Source: Exophiala sp. HKRS030 | Taxonomy: Eukaryota > Ascomycota > Eurotiomycetes > Chaetothyriales > Herpotrichiellaceae | Length of the DNA: 64,000 nt | Direction of reading: 5' to 3' | Assembly: GCA_023897205.1 (NCBI GenBank) | Contig: JAHWDD010000016.1 | Span: 124,001-188,000 of the forward strand | In this document: piece after piece, positions 54,459-64,000 of the stretch | Numbering within the stretch: the stretch's first letter is position 1 | Layout: each line of letters begins with the position of its first letter | Notes under the pieces: generated by a model | Seen by the model: the letters and a program-made list of their open reading frames with translations, nothing else | Told to the model about the DNA's origin: nothing | The model's database searches: none | Translations under genes and position numbers: made by a program

Positions 54459-55226
54459 CGCCTATTTTCTTTTCTTCTTGATTGTGTGATCTTGGAAGGT
54501 CCGTAGAGATTGGACTTGGACGATGAGCCAGATGGTGATGTCCTGAATTGTGGTGACTTTGTTGACGATATGAGATTGAGATATTGACAAAACTTTGCTG
54601 GCGCTGCTACCTTGTGGCTTTCGACTAGCAATGAACTGCCCAAAGGTTTGGATTCTTTTGTTTCGTTTTTATCAATGTTGTGTGAGTAGCGAGGGTGTCG
54701 ATGTGAAGGATGAATGTTACAACATTACAGAACGTTGTCGGCGATCCGGGGTAGGTGTCTACAGTACTGTAGTTGTCGGACCTCGGCTAAACAAATGCCT
54801 AACCAAGGCTCGGGGACGAGGCTCTAGGTAGGTAAACAGGACTCTTCGGCGCAAGGCTGGTTTAATGAGGCTGCGTAAGGCTGTGCATATTCTTGGCGGG
54901 TAAGACTCCTGAACAAGCTCTTCGACAACTGTTGTTTTTGTGATATTCCGTATAGATGGACCGGTATATTTGCACGTCTACAGCTTCTGCGACGGCATCA
55001 ATATCTTGCCATATAGGCCCGGTTCAAATCGTTTAAAAATCCTGTGTCAGCCCCAGAAATCTACAAACACGTGGACATTTCTCGTTTGATGGTCGAACAC
55101 ACCGTTTCGTATGCCTTGACACGCTGGCGACGTCAGGGTCAATCAACGTCGAGAAACTTTACCGTCTCGAGGAAGCTTGGATGATTGCTTGGACTATATT
55201 GTGTTTGAACGACGCAACGAGGAACC
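54459..55226. promoter_or_regulatory. Divergent promoter of the thioesterase and the DUF7719-like gene
   Basis: About 770 bases between outward-facing starts. Nothing specific recognised apart from a CTAGGTAGGTA motif near 54823. Confidence 0.4.
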
Positions 55227-55988
55227 ATGAACCGCAAACAACGTCGAAACAAAGCTTCGACAGATGGCCACCCGTCGATAGCATCAGCAGATGACATCCC
55301 TCTCGCACGACCGGACCGCACTGCACCAGATGCGGGAGCAAACACCAAAACACTCTTCGAGATCGCCGCTGAGCGTCAAGCCAAACTCACTGGTCGATCG
55401 GGCGGCCGACCCATTGATCCCAAGAACATTGTCCAAGTCAAGATCGGTCAAGACGGTCAGATCCAACCTGACCCGAACACGCCGTCGGCGACATTCCTCA
55501 CCACGTCTGATGATGATGAAGATGCAAGATCAGAGACTCCGTGGCTCGACACGATCCTCCTCGCCATGTCCCTCTCGGCCGTCCACTTCACGCTCGACGT
55601 CCTGACCGTCCACCAGTACGCCCAAGAACTAGAATTCCCGCCCATTTTCGCACGGACGATCTTCACGGCGTTCCCCACACTCACCGTTGTCATCGCACTG
55701 TTTCACGGCCTGCTTTTTCCAAAGTCACTTGGACAGGCCACGCCGCCGAGCGTGCAGCAAGGGATACTCAGGTTACGACAGGTCATCTACGTCCTCGTCG
55801 CCAACGTAGCGGGTTGCTACCTCGTCGCCCTGACCAACGACAAGGGCTACTACGCCGTGATGAAGGACGCACCGAGTGTAGGCACCATTTGGGTCTGGAC
55901 CGTGTTGGAGCTTGGATTACTGGGTGCCTTGGCCGGCGTGGCTGGACCGGCCATGTACGCTTGGTGGAACGAGTATGGAATATTCTAA
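55227..55988 (+). CDS. Fungal membrane protein, DUF7719-like
   Basis: Intronless, 253 residues. Residues 1-110 are hydrophilic, with basic MNRKQRRNK at the very start and an acidic DDDEDARSE block. The C-terminal half has four hydrophobic segments, opened by PWLDTILLAMSLSAVHFTLDVLTVHQYAQE, with FHGLLFP, a middle VIYVLVANVAGCYLVALT, and a final VWTVLELGLLGALAGVAGPAMYAWW. This pattern resembles the uncharacterised ascomycete domain DUF7719; I am fairly sure of the resemblance, but the family has no known function. No signal peptide. The protein probably resides in an internal membrane. Confidence 0.8.
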   Translation: MNRKQRRNKASTDGHPSIASADDIPLARPDRTAPDAGANTKTLFEIAAERQAKLTGRSGGRPIDPKNIVQVKIGQDGQIQPDPNTPSATFLTTSDDDEDARSETPWLDTILLAMSLSAVHFTLDVLTVHQYAQELEFPPIFARTIFTAFPTLTVVIALFHGLLFPKSLGQATPPSVQQGILRLRQVIYVLVANVAGCYLVALTNDKGYYAVMKDAPSVGTIWVWTVLELGLLGALAGVAGPAMYAWWNEYGIF

Positions 55989-58900
55989 AGCCCTTCGGTT
56001 GACTTACCTTCCTCCGTGTCTGAAAAGGGACAAGTCTGGGGTTGCCTGATATTGATGGGTGTTTGAGTGACCGTTGTCTTGTTAATGGTTCAAAAGTTGG
56101 ACTACTTCCGGGTGAGGTGTGGCATGGAGTCTGTCCTCCCCCTCCCCATCAGGTGATGCTGATGCCGAGTTCCGGGTCAAGCGATGGAAAATCGACTTGA
56201 TTGTACGAATACGGAGTGACAAGTACGGAGTTTCCACTTGTTGATAAAGGCCAGCCCGGACATGGTCGGATATCCTGGTAGGGATTGGAGACAACCGGAC
56301 AAGGCAGGAGATGTACGGAGGCGCTGAGAAATATCGTATAGATTCTCCGATAGTCGGGCGCACGGATTGGGAAAGGGAGAAATTTACCAATGACTCGTAT
56401 GGTTTGGGGGAAGTGGGAGTCATACAGCAGGAGGAGCTCAGGATACTTTGTTGTACGACGCGAAGAGGAACGACTTGAGCAGGTTTAGCAGAGCCCAGGC
56501 TTTCATCTGGGAAGAACAGGGTACTCCATAACCAAAACACCGCGGCGGCTGGCATTCCCATTTCGGGGAAACCCGACATTGAGGTACAGAAACTGACAGA
56601 GTATCATTCTGCGAGACAGGTGACACGGTGTGCGTGTACTCGGTGCAACGCGAGCAGTATTACTATTGTACACCAAGCCCCTGAGTTGCGCAATGCGCAG
56701 CTCCGTACCTAGAATGATGGAATCTTGCGAACCCACCTACAATACAGTGCTGCTGTGCTGACTGTGCGCGTACTTTTGGTGTATGTTCGGAGAAGACCGA
56801 CGCTCACCAGGTCTCTCTCTCTCCCCGGTGTCCTCATTATATTTTTAGGGTCCGGAAGGGTGAAGTATAGGGAGGGAGGGGGGATGGGGCTTGCCGCAAA
56901 CAGGAGAAATCAAAACATGCCACCATCCGCATCCCGATAAAAAAATTTTCTCCCGGAAGTGGTACGAGGCTCGTAAGGTTCACGTTGGCAACGCGAAATC
57001 AAGAAAAGGCTGGTGGATCTTCTCGAATAATTATCGAGTAATGACAGTAACGGGTCGATGGAGCAAAGTAGTAGAGGGCGCGTACGGCCCGACCAGTGGC
57101 ACGTATTCTTTGTATCACGTTTGGGAAAAATTTTCTCACGACAGGTAACAAGTTCGGGTGGGTTTTTCTGTTGCAGGGCGTGTGTAGCCAGAGATTGAGG
57201 ACCACGGGCAGAATCATGTTATGTACAAGACCGGGATGGGGACTTTGTAACGGGTACTCCCCTCCCTGGCCCTATTACTCGGTACCGTACTGTACCCGTA
57301 CACACACAGTTGAGAAGGTCATCGCGAGCATCAGGGAAAACTGTACAAGACAATAATGAGTCAGGATGTCACCCTGTTTTTGGCAGAGGCATTATTTACT
57401 CGTACTATGCAAAGTCTATTCAGATACCATACGACAATTTTAGTGTCTTGTTGGGGAGAAATTGTAGTGCGATTGGGTTTATCGATCGATTGTGTTGTGT
57501 CGATGATGATGATGATGTGTTGACTCTGACGTTGTCTCCGCGGACCATTTCTAATGAACTCTTTGCAGTCATCGTGATCGACAAAAGGATATACAATCGT
57601 AGCCGGGAAAATCGGTGATGCAGGATGGACAGGGCCAAAAAAAAATTCAATCAAGGGAAAATATTTTGCGGGGTGCGGGCGCCAATGGTCTTAGTGAGTG
57701 TCTTAACCATGTACGAGTACTGTAAAACTGCTTTATTGGGTGCAGCTGGCCTATGCGCATCGCCGCTAACGGTGGTTAGGCGATTGATTAGGCCATGTCC
57801 TTGAAAGCACGTTGGGCGTTACCCGTAGGGACAATGAATCAATTGGCCTCTGCGTACCTGGAAAACGGGAGGGCGGATGCTCAATTGACATGTGCAGAGT
57901 CTGCTGATGCCAACTAGAAAGAGTCAGCTGTTCAGACTCTTTGGCATCAATCCAATCCGGCAAGCGAGATGCTTACCTTGCTACCTTACCTACTACGGTC
58001 TGTACTATAAACTACTTGGTAAACATGCAACGCGTAGGTACAGTATGTAGTTCCATTTCGCCCTTTGACTCGACTAGGGCTCCTCCAACAATAGCAAGGC
58101 GGCTGTACGAGTCAATGGCTGATGTCTCTCGGAGCCACGATCCGTTCCTGGTTGTACTCACTCACCACACGTAACTCACAACGCCACCACTCGTTGAATA
58201 CTACATACTATACAGGGTTGGGATGTGCTGGACTGATTCAGACAGAATTCACATGTGTCTGGTTTTGGGTCTCGATTGAATGGCGAATGCGGAAAAACCA
58301 CCTGCATAGTTGTTTCGTAATAATACGGAGTATGTTTCGGTGATGTTGGGCTGCAAACTACTCGTCACGAATAATGTGTTCATTATCCGGTTCGCGTGGT
58401 TAGCTGAGATGAGGTGATTGTATCCTTGTGTTACTCCGTACAGTACTATACAGGATGTCTTGTCCGTCGTACAAGGGCCCGGACTCTCCTCTAGCAAGCC
58501 TGACCATGCCTAGATCGAGTTTCTATTATTCACACCGTGCGTGTCAGGGCCATCACGCAAGAACCACGCCGAAACATACTCCCGTACGGAGTATTGTATA
58601 TAGGGTAGACTGGCCCAACAAGACTCCATAATCATGACACTTTGTATCCTTTTATTTTGCTCATCAACAACTTCCATACGCTCGTCGTCGTCGTCGGTCG
58701 ACTTCCTTTCGACCTCGTACCTCCACGACAACTTGAAATCGACGATAAAACTTGTGTCCTTTCCATACACACGCGACAGACGCCACCACCACCGCCTAGT
58801 TCGCTCTTCAAAGGCCCTTCCAAAGTCTCTACACGTCACTCTCAAATCTCGTGCGCCTATACTCATACCCCGCGGATATTGGCGACCCAAAGTGAGAATT

Positions 58901-59418
58901 GCGATCGATCAGGTGCCATCACACAAAGAGACTTTGCGCCCACCGGCCTAGCGAGCCGCCACCCATTGCCGCCTGTGGTTGGACCGCCGGATTGAAAATT
59001 TCCTAGGCTCTCTAGGCGACCAGGCGACACTTTCTGCTCCCCGCTTCGCCGCACTCAAACAACCCCCTTCAACCCCCCTGAGCTCATCGTTGGGCGCATT
59101 GGCGAACGCGCTAAATACATTCCTCATCGGAAAATCCTACCTGTGTTCATCCTACGGTCATTTTCGCCTGCGCCCCGCGTCATCCTTATTACAACCCGCA
59201 GCCAATAATTTCGGGGTGGCTGCTCTCGTCGTCACCACCGTACATCAACCACCATGCGAGGTCCACGTCGCACTGTGCATCAAGGTACCGCGACTACTTC
59301 TCCTCGTCAACCCACCACCACCACCGTCAACGACGTTGTTCTCGCCTTGCAACGCAAATTAACCGCAAATCATCTAGAGCCATCCCTCCACATCAACCAG
59401 CGACGACCGTCGTTCTCG
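55989..59418. other. Gene-free interval of 3.4 kb
   Basis: Between two plus-strand genes. It has three TACGGAGTA motifs within 270 bases (58324, 58432, 58585), one TACGAGTAC motif at 57712-57720, and two nearby near-matches at 56210 and 56224. The right part (58.6-59.4 kb) is pyrimidine-rich and is probably the arrestin promoter and leader. No coding family recognised. Confidence 0.45.
58324..58593. repeat. Second cluster of TACGGAGTA motifs
   Basis: Exact copies at 58324-58332, 58432-58440 and 58585-58593; the last two lie in opposite orientation. They are upstream of the arrestin gene. Confidence 0.75.
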
Positions 59419-60972
59419 ATGGATTCATTATTACACAAAAAGGACAAGAAGCGAGATGACTCCAAAGACCGCAATTCCAGAGAACCAAAGCGTCTCTCGC
59501 TCAACATGCGCCACTCCAGCAAATCCAAAGATCGGGTCGCACAATTATCCCCTCGCATTACCGCTCATCAGCCCGGCCGTTTCGACATGATCATTGAGTC
59601 GCCTCCTCTGGTACTGTACGGCAATGTCAGTACTTCGACAGGAGCGCTCTTGTCTGGACGACTGAAATTCCTGGTTGAAGATCCAGCTGGCGAGGTACGC
59701 TTGAACAGTTTCACCATGGTCCTCAAAGCCCGCATCTCCAGCAAGAAGCCTGTAGGCAAAGAATGCAAAGAGTGCAGCGACAAGGTCGACGAACTCAAGA
59801 CTTGGACCTTCCTGTCTGAACCCAAGACCTTCTATGCAGGTCAAGACAATCAGTTTCCCTATTCGTTCCTCTTTCCCGGTCACCTCCCTGCGACGACAAA
59901 TGCACCACTGGGCTCGATACAGTACTCTCTCCATGCCACCGCCCTCACATCCACCGGCGAAAAGATCCTCTACAACCACCCTTTGACCATCCAGCGAGCT
60001 ATCCAACCAGGTCCCGACAAGTCCAGCATTCGAATCTTCCCACCTACAAACCTCACGGGTCGTGTACAACTACCACCCATCGTCCACCCCATTGGCACGT
60101 TCCCCGTCTCCATGTCCTTGAGCGGGGTTGTGGAGAAGAAGGGCGACAGTCAAACCCGGTGGCGGTTGAGGAAACTCTCGTGGAGGGTCGAGGAGCACAG
60201 CAAAGTCATCTCGACGCCTTGCGCGAAGCATGCTCACAAAGTCAGCGAGGGAAAGTCCATCTTGCATACCGAGACGAGGATCCTGGGCACCGACGAAATG
60301 AAGACGGGCTGGAAGAGCGATTTCGACACCATCGGAGGAGAGATCAACGTGGAATTCGAAGCCTCCCTCGCCAGCAACTCCAAATTCAAAGCCGTCTGCG
60401 ACGTCGAGTCCCCTGCCGGCATCGAAGTCAAACACAACCTGGTCATTGAGCTGATCGTGGCGGAGGAATTCTGCCCCAGCAAGAACAGCCAACTGATCAC
60501 TCCCACCGGCGCTGCGCGCGTGCTTAGGATGCAATTCGCTCTCGTCGTCACAGAACGAGCTGGAATGGGCATCAGCTGGGACGAGGAGATGCCTCCTGTC
60601 TACGAAGATGTCCCCGAGAGCCCACCCGGATACGGGAGCGCCGACAAGAACGACGGTGCCTGGGGCGGAGCCATTATCGAAGACTACAATGGACCTGCCC
60701 TGGAGTATGAAGATCTCGAAACCATGGGTACCGACACTTCGATCTCTCGACCTTCCAGCTCAGGTCTCCCTATGCGTCCTCGCCTTGCAGGCAGCAGGAC
60801 TGACTCTGGCGAAGGACCCTCGACACCGAGACAGTACGTTGGTTTTACGAATGACGAACTCAGCACCGAACCTCCTCGTTATGCACTACGAGTCACGGAT
60901 GAATCGAGTGATGCCCACAGCGGTCCAGTCGAGGACACTGCTCAGGGTGTAGCCTCCACCGTGCAACCTTGA
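59419..60972 (+). CDS. Ldb19/Art1-type arrestin-related trafficking adaptor
   Basis: Intronless, 517 residues from the ATG at 59419 (MDSLLHKKDKK). An in-frame ATG at 59254 would add 55 residues that look like leader. After a Lys/Ser/Arg-rich start, the arrestin fold opens with FDMIIESPPLVLYGNVSTSTGALLSGRLKF and contains LKTWTFLSEPKTFYAGQDNQFPYSFLFPGHLPATTNAPLGSIQYSL. The C-terminal tail has three PPxY motifs: PPVY (60592-60603), PPGY (60622-60633) and PPRY (60871-60882). Family knowledge: such adaptors bring the HECT ubiquitin ligase Rsp5/HulA to plasma-membrane nutrient transporters, causing their endocytosis. The Ser/Thr-rich tail may be phosphorylated to control this. Which transporters it targets cannot be read here. 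Confidence 0.9.
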   Translation: MDSLLHKKDKKRDDSKDRNSREPKRLSLNMRHSSKSKDRVAQLSPRITAHQPGRFDMIIESPPLVLYGNVSTSTGALLSGRLKFLVEDPAGEVRLNSFTMVLKARISSKKPVGKECKECSDKVDELKTWTFLSEPKTFYAGQDNQFPYSFLFPGHLPATTNAPLGSIQYSLHATALTSTGEKILYNHPLTIQRAIQPGPDKSSIRIFPPTNLTGRVQLPPIVHPIGTFPVSMSLSGVVEKKGDSQTRWRLRKLSWRVEEHSKVISTPCAKHAHKVSEGKSILHTETRILGTDEMKTGWKSDFDTIGGEINVEFEASLASNSKFKAVCDVESPAGIEVKHNLVIELIVAEEFCPSKNSQLITPTGAARVLRMQFALVVTERAGMGISWDEEMPPVYEDVPESPPGYGSADKNDGAWGGAIIEDYNGPALEYEDLETMGTDTSISRPSSSGLPMRPRLAGSRTDSGEGPSTPRQYVGFTNDELSTEPPRYALRVTDESSDAHSGPVEDTAQGVASTVQP

Positions 60973-62039
60973 ACAATTCGAAAAAAACCAAAATTCCCAC
61001 TCCCATACGATACCCTTCCTACCGCTACGCATATACATACACTCAACTTCACTAATCGCGCTTTACGATCGACGCCACGAGAGACGATGTTTTTCTCAGT
61101 TCCTTTCTCTTTCTATTTTCTTCTCTCTTTCCTTCTCCTTGATTACCTAGGATGTTATTTAGGGTGGAGGAGGCGGTCTTGTCTTGTCGAATCCGAACGA
61201 AAAGAATGATACCCTCAAAGTCTTGCAGCAGGCATTCTTGGTCAACTGAGCATTGGGGTCACCGGCGCACACACTTTTTTTTGTTTTTCGGTCTCTCATT
61301 GTCCGGGTTGGTGTTTCTTTGGTTTTCTCCCCTCTTGGGTTGAGGTTTTTTTTTGAGTAAACGGTATCAAGCATAGAATTTTACCATGGATGGAATTGGG
61401 AATAGGTCACCTTTTTTTTGGCTATCATGTCGTCGGAGGGATGGCACAAATAGGGACGGGGGAAATGAGATGGACGACTTGATGTAGTACGAGTACAAGT
61501 ACTTGGGGTTACTCTTCTCTTCTTTTCTCTGTTACGATTGAATCGAGTTGAGCCTCTCTGTTCCTGAACACAGAGGTTCCTCGGGAGATAACAAAGTAAT
61601 TACATGATAATTTTTGGTCCTTTGGATTAATTCAACCTTTTGATGTCTATTATATAATCTTGAAAGTTATGCTCTTTGATAATAATAATGATAATAACAC
61701 ATACATTATCCTTGTTTTTTTAATCTAGTCACGTGAACCGTGTTCGCGAAACGTGATGTTGTTTACGGTGACCCGTTGGGAGGGAGGTGTGTATTTAGAG
61801 GGTCCCAAAAAATAATCATGTCTTGCTCTCATATTTATTATCAGGAAAGTAAATTGCTCATTCTTCATCCCTCTTGCCAAGTAGTAACTGTAGACTTTCT
61901 CGACCCTGGTACCACTTCGGAAGTGGGCACGCGTATAGAGAGAGTACACCCTTGTCGCCGTCTCACCAATCGATCAATCATCCACAACGTCGATTATGGC
62001 TCCACACATGGTCGTCCTCGACTCGTCAGTGGCCAAAGT
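60973..62039. other. Intergenic gap between the arrestin and sulfite-oxidase-like genes
   Basis: About 1.07 kb between convergent genes. The first 400 bases are pyrimidine-rich, including long T runs, as in a 3' UTR. One TACGAGTAC motif is at 61488-61496. No gene seen. Confidence 0.45.
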
Positions 62040-63863
62040 TCAACCATCAACGTCCCTGGGTTCGTTCTCGGCCCAGAACTCGTCGTACTCTTCGGGGGTC
62101 ATGATGGGGAAGTCCGTGGGCAGGGTCAGGGGGACGAGACTCTGGCCCCGGCGGGCGAAGTGCTCGAGCCGCCGCCTCGTCTGGTCCCTGGACTTGTTGA
62201 CGCTGTACACGCTCAGCCGGTGGCGGCTGCTCGTGACGTGCAGGCCCCAGTTCCAGGCGCTCCGCACGTGCAGGGGGCTGGGTGTTGATGCTGTTGTCCC
62301 AGCACCGCACGACGACCTCGACCCAGCCCTCGGCGTCGCAGGGCAGGGCGAGCTCCCACGTCCGCCAGGCGAACTTGTGCTTCCCGCTCAGGTTCCCGTC
62401 GGGCACGGCGTACCAGTTGAAGCCCCCGTCGGCCGAGACCTCGACCCGCCCGGGCCACCGGCCCCCCGCCGCTGTACGCCCACCCCTTGACCTCGACGCT
62501 CCCCCCCGTGGACCACGACCTGCTTGGCCCAGGGCGACATGATGGCCGAGCTCACCGGCATCTCCTGGATCTGGATCCCCATGGTCGGGAGCTGGTTGTG
62601 CTTGCCGACCTGCTGGTTGAAGTAGAGGTACATCCCGGCTCGGCCGGGGCAGGGCCCTGATCCGGTACACCCACTTGACGCTGCGCGCGCCGATGTACCC
62701 CATCGCCACGAGCCGGACGGGGTGCCCGTGGATCCGGGGCAGGGCTTCGCCGTTCATCTCCCACGCCAGCATGACCTCGTCGGCCTTGACCTTGCTCCAC
62801 GGCACGCTGACCAGGTAGTTCATGGCCTCGTTCTGCTTGAAGTACGTGTCGGCCCCGTAGAATTTCAGGTGCTTGCCGCCGCCGGCCATGCCGCCGCACT
62901 GCTTGACGACCTTTTTCAGGCTCACGCCGACGTACCTCGCCGTGCCGTTGGCCCCGTCGGCCCAGGGGGCGTTGATCATCTCGTCCCCCTCGCCGGCGTA
63001 CAGCCGGATCTGCTCGACGCGACGCGTGCCGCTGCATTGGACCGTCACGAGCTTCTCCATGCGCGGGAAGACTTCCTCGTTCTGCAGGTCGGCCACACTG
63101 AAAGTCCGCGGGTGCTTGACCGGTCCGTCCATCTTGAGTTCCCACTTGTCGGCGTCGATGTCGGGGACGCCGCCGTGGTTCCGGACAAAGTGCAGGGACG
63201 TCGGCGTGACGGGCTTCGCCGTGACGAGGCGCTTCGGTGGCTCGCCGTTGTAGGGGAACTGGAGCAGGTGGAGCATGTCGGGGTGTTTTTCCTGAATCAC
63301 ACGGAGCCACGATTCTTCCGGGACGGAGGTCAATGGACCGCCGACCGCCTTGTGCCACATCTTCCAACGCACGCCTTCGAGGACGGGGTTGGTGTCGGGG
63401 ACGGGCCCAAGCTGGAATTCCGGCGGCGGAGGGAATCTATTGTTGATCAGAATCTTGTGGGCCTTCGCCTTCTTCTCCGGATAGTTTTCCCATTCGACGT
63501 ACCAGTTTCTCAGTTCTCAGCAAAAACACGGTCCACGGATCCGGTGTAGGATAGTTGAGCATCGCCGAAGCCCGGCGCAACTTGCCCACGCCAACCTGGA
63601 CGTTCCTCGGCAAATATCACGGCTGGGTCTTCATCGGCTGCTGCAATGTCGTCGGCCTTGGCGGCATCTTCTTCATCCTCACTGTCTTGAGTCGGGGCGA
63701 CCTCTTTGACCTTGGGAACGGCATGGGCCTGTTTGTACCGCTGCTCTGGCGGTATGGTCTGGTCGAGGAGAGGCAGCTCTGCAGGCGCCAAACCTTGTTC
63801 AAGTTTCCATTCGTCGTGGGGCTGTTGATTGAGCATATTAGCTTCAAGGGCACATGGTGTCAA
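62040..63863 (-). pseudogene. Sulfite-oxidase-like molybdoenzyme gene, frame broken about five times
   Basis: The N-terminus is a 116-residue acidic stretch (63510-63863). The oxidoreductase Mo-binding domain follows (HFVRNHGGVPDIDADKW, LVTVQCSGTRRVEQ with the expected Mo-ligand Cys, NYLVSVPWSK, IHGHPVRLVAMGYIGARSVKW), then the dimerisation domain (RVEVSADGGFNWYAVPDG, EVVVRCWDNSINTQP) and a C-terminus ending MTPEEYDEFWAENEP. The family sequence runs through all three minus-strand frames: changes are needed near 63512-63520, 62634, 62511-62517 (C7 run), 62462-62467 (C6 run) and 62273-62277 (G5 run). Four look like one extra base and one like a missing base; none sits at a GT-AG pair. Either the gene is recently inactivated or this GC-rich stretch has sequence errors. 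If intact, it would oxidise sulfite to sulfate. Confidence 0.7.
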
Positions 63864-64000
63864 ACTCTAGAGGGATGATGAACCTGGATTTGATGAGAGA
63901 TCTCTCTCATTCTGACGTCGTTGTGCATTTTGACGTTTCTTTTGGTCGTGTGGCACGGACCTTTTCACTGGTAGAGGGAATGAAAACTGTTCAAACAACA
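63864..64000. other. Window-end sequence upstream of the sulfite-oxidase-like gene
   Basis: About 135 bases upstream of the last gene's first supported ATG. The true start or an extra exon could lie beyond the window. Confidence 0.4.

Noticed and set aside
56082..56579. 165-residue minus-strand ORF in the 3.4-kb gap
   Set aside because: No domain, no splice support and no flanking gene structure; not enough to call a gene.
62722..63549. 275-residue plus-strand ORF opposite the sulfite-oxidase-like gene
   Set aside because: Antisense shadow; the minus strand carries the conserved molybdoenzyme motifs.
1..64000. CRISPR arrays, rRNA, intact transposase or virus genes
   Set aside because: No spaced direct-repeat array, rRNA block, reverse transcriptase, integrase or transposase motif was seen on either strand.

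Overview
The window comes from a filamentous ascomycete (Pezizomycotina). Most genes carry short GT-AG introns of about 45-180 bases. The families are typical of moulds: a Zn2Cys6 regulator, a large-subunit catalase, a Pth11-like 7TM protein, a Dcw1/Dfg5 GH76 protein, a Grg1/CCG-1-like stress protein and a fungal CHR transporter. A Eurotiomycete-like lineage is plausible, but the sequence alone does not fix it. I find 26 protein genes. There is no rRNA, convincing tRNA, CRISPR array or intact transposon.

Layout. 0.1-4.4 kb, minus strand: Sec14-like lipid transfer protein, lipocalin-like protein, GPI-anchored GH76 cell-wall protein. 4.4-6.3 kb: gene-free, with a stacked-hairpin/CTAG structure and a tRNA-like fragment. 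6.3-10.7 kb: six-exon chromate transporter, convergent SDR, divergent 2-oxoglutarate/Fe(II) dioxygenase. 11.1-20.5 kb is housekeeping: MFAP1-type splicing factor, TRAPP subunit Trs31/TRAPPC5, NAD kinase, membrane-anchored ubiquitin protease and the Las1 pre-rRNA nuclease. 21.0-22.1 kb: an unrecognised acidic, Ser-rich protein. Next comes an 8.6-kb gene desert to 30.7 kb.

30.7-46.6 kb: glyoxalase II, a PQ-loop vacuolar transporter, an unknown membrane protein, catalase, a PhzF-like protein, an aldo/keto reductase divergent from a Zn2Cys6 regulator, and complex I subunit NDUFS4. The stretch from glyoxalase II to the regulator is rich in redox and detoxification functions, but I have no evidence that it works as one cluster. 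47.4-55.2 kb: the Grg1-like gene (three small exons), a secreted Gly/His-rich protein, a five-exon 7TM receptor-like protein and a hotdog thioesterase. 55.2-64 kb: a small membrane protein, an Ldb19/Art1-type arrestin with three PPxY motifs, and a sulfite-oxidase-like gene broken by about five single-base frame disruptions.

The most unusual signal is outside the genes. The exact 9-mer TACGGAGTA (or its complement) occurs at least 13 times, all intergenic, with seven copies in the 22-30.7 kb desert. About 0.5 copies are expected by chance. A related 9-mer, TACGAGTAC, occurs seven times. One site is a perfect inverted pair of the first motif. I could not link either to a known element.

Limits: splice sites were placed by eye from reading frame, GT/AG dinucleotides and family resemblance. 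Family calls come from recognising the sequence, not from searches.
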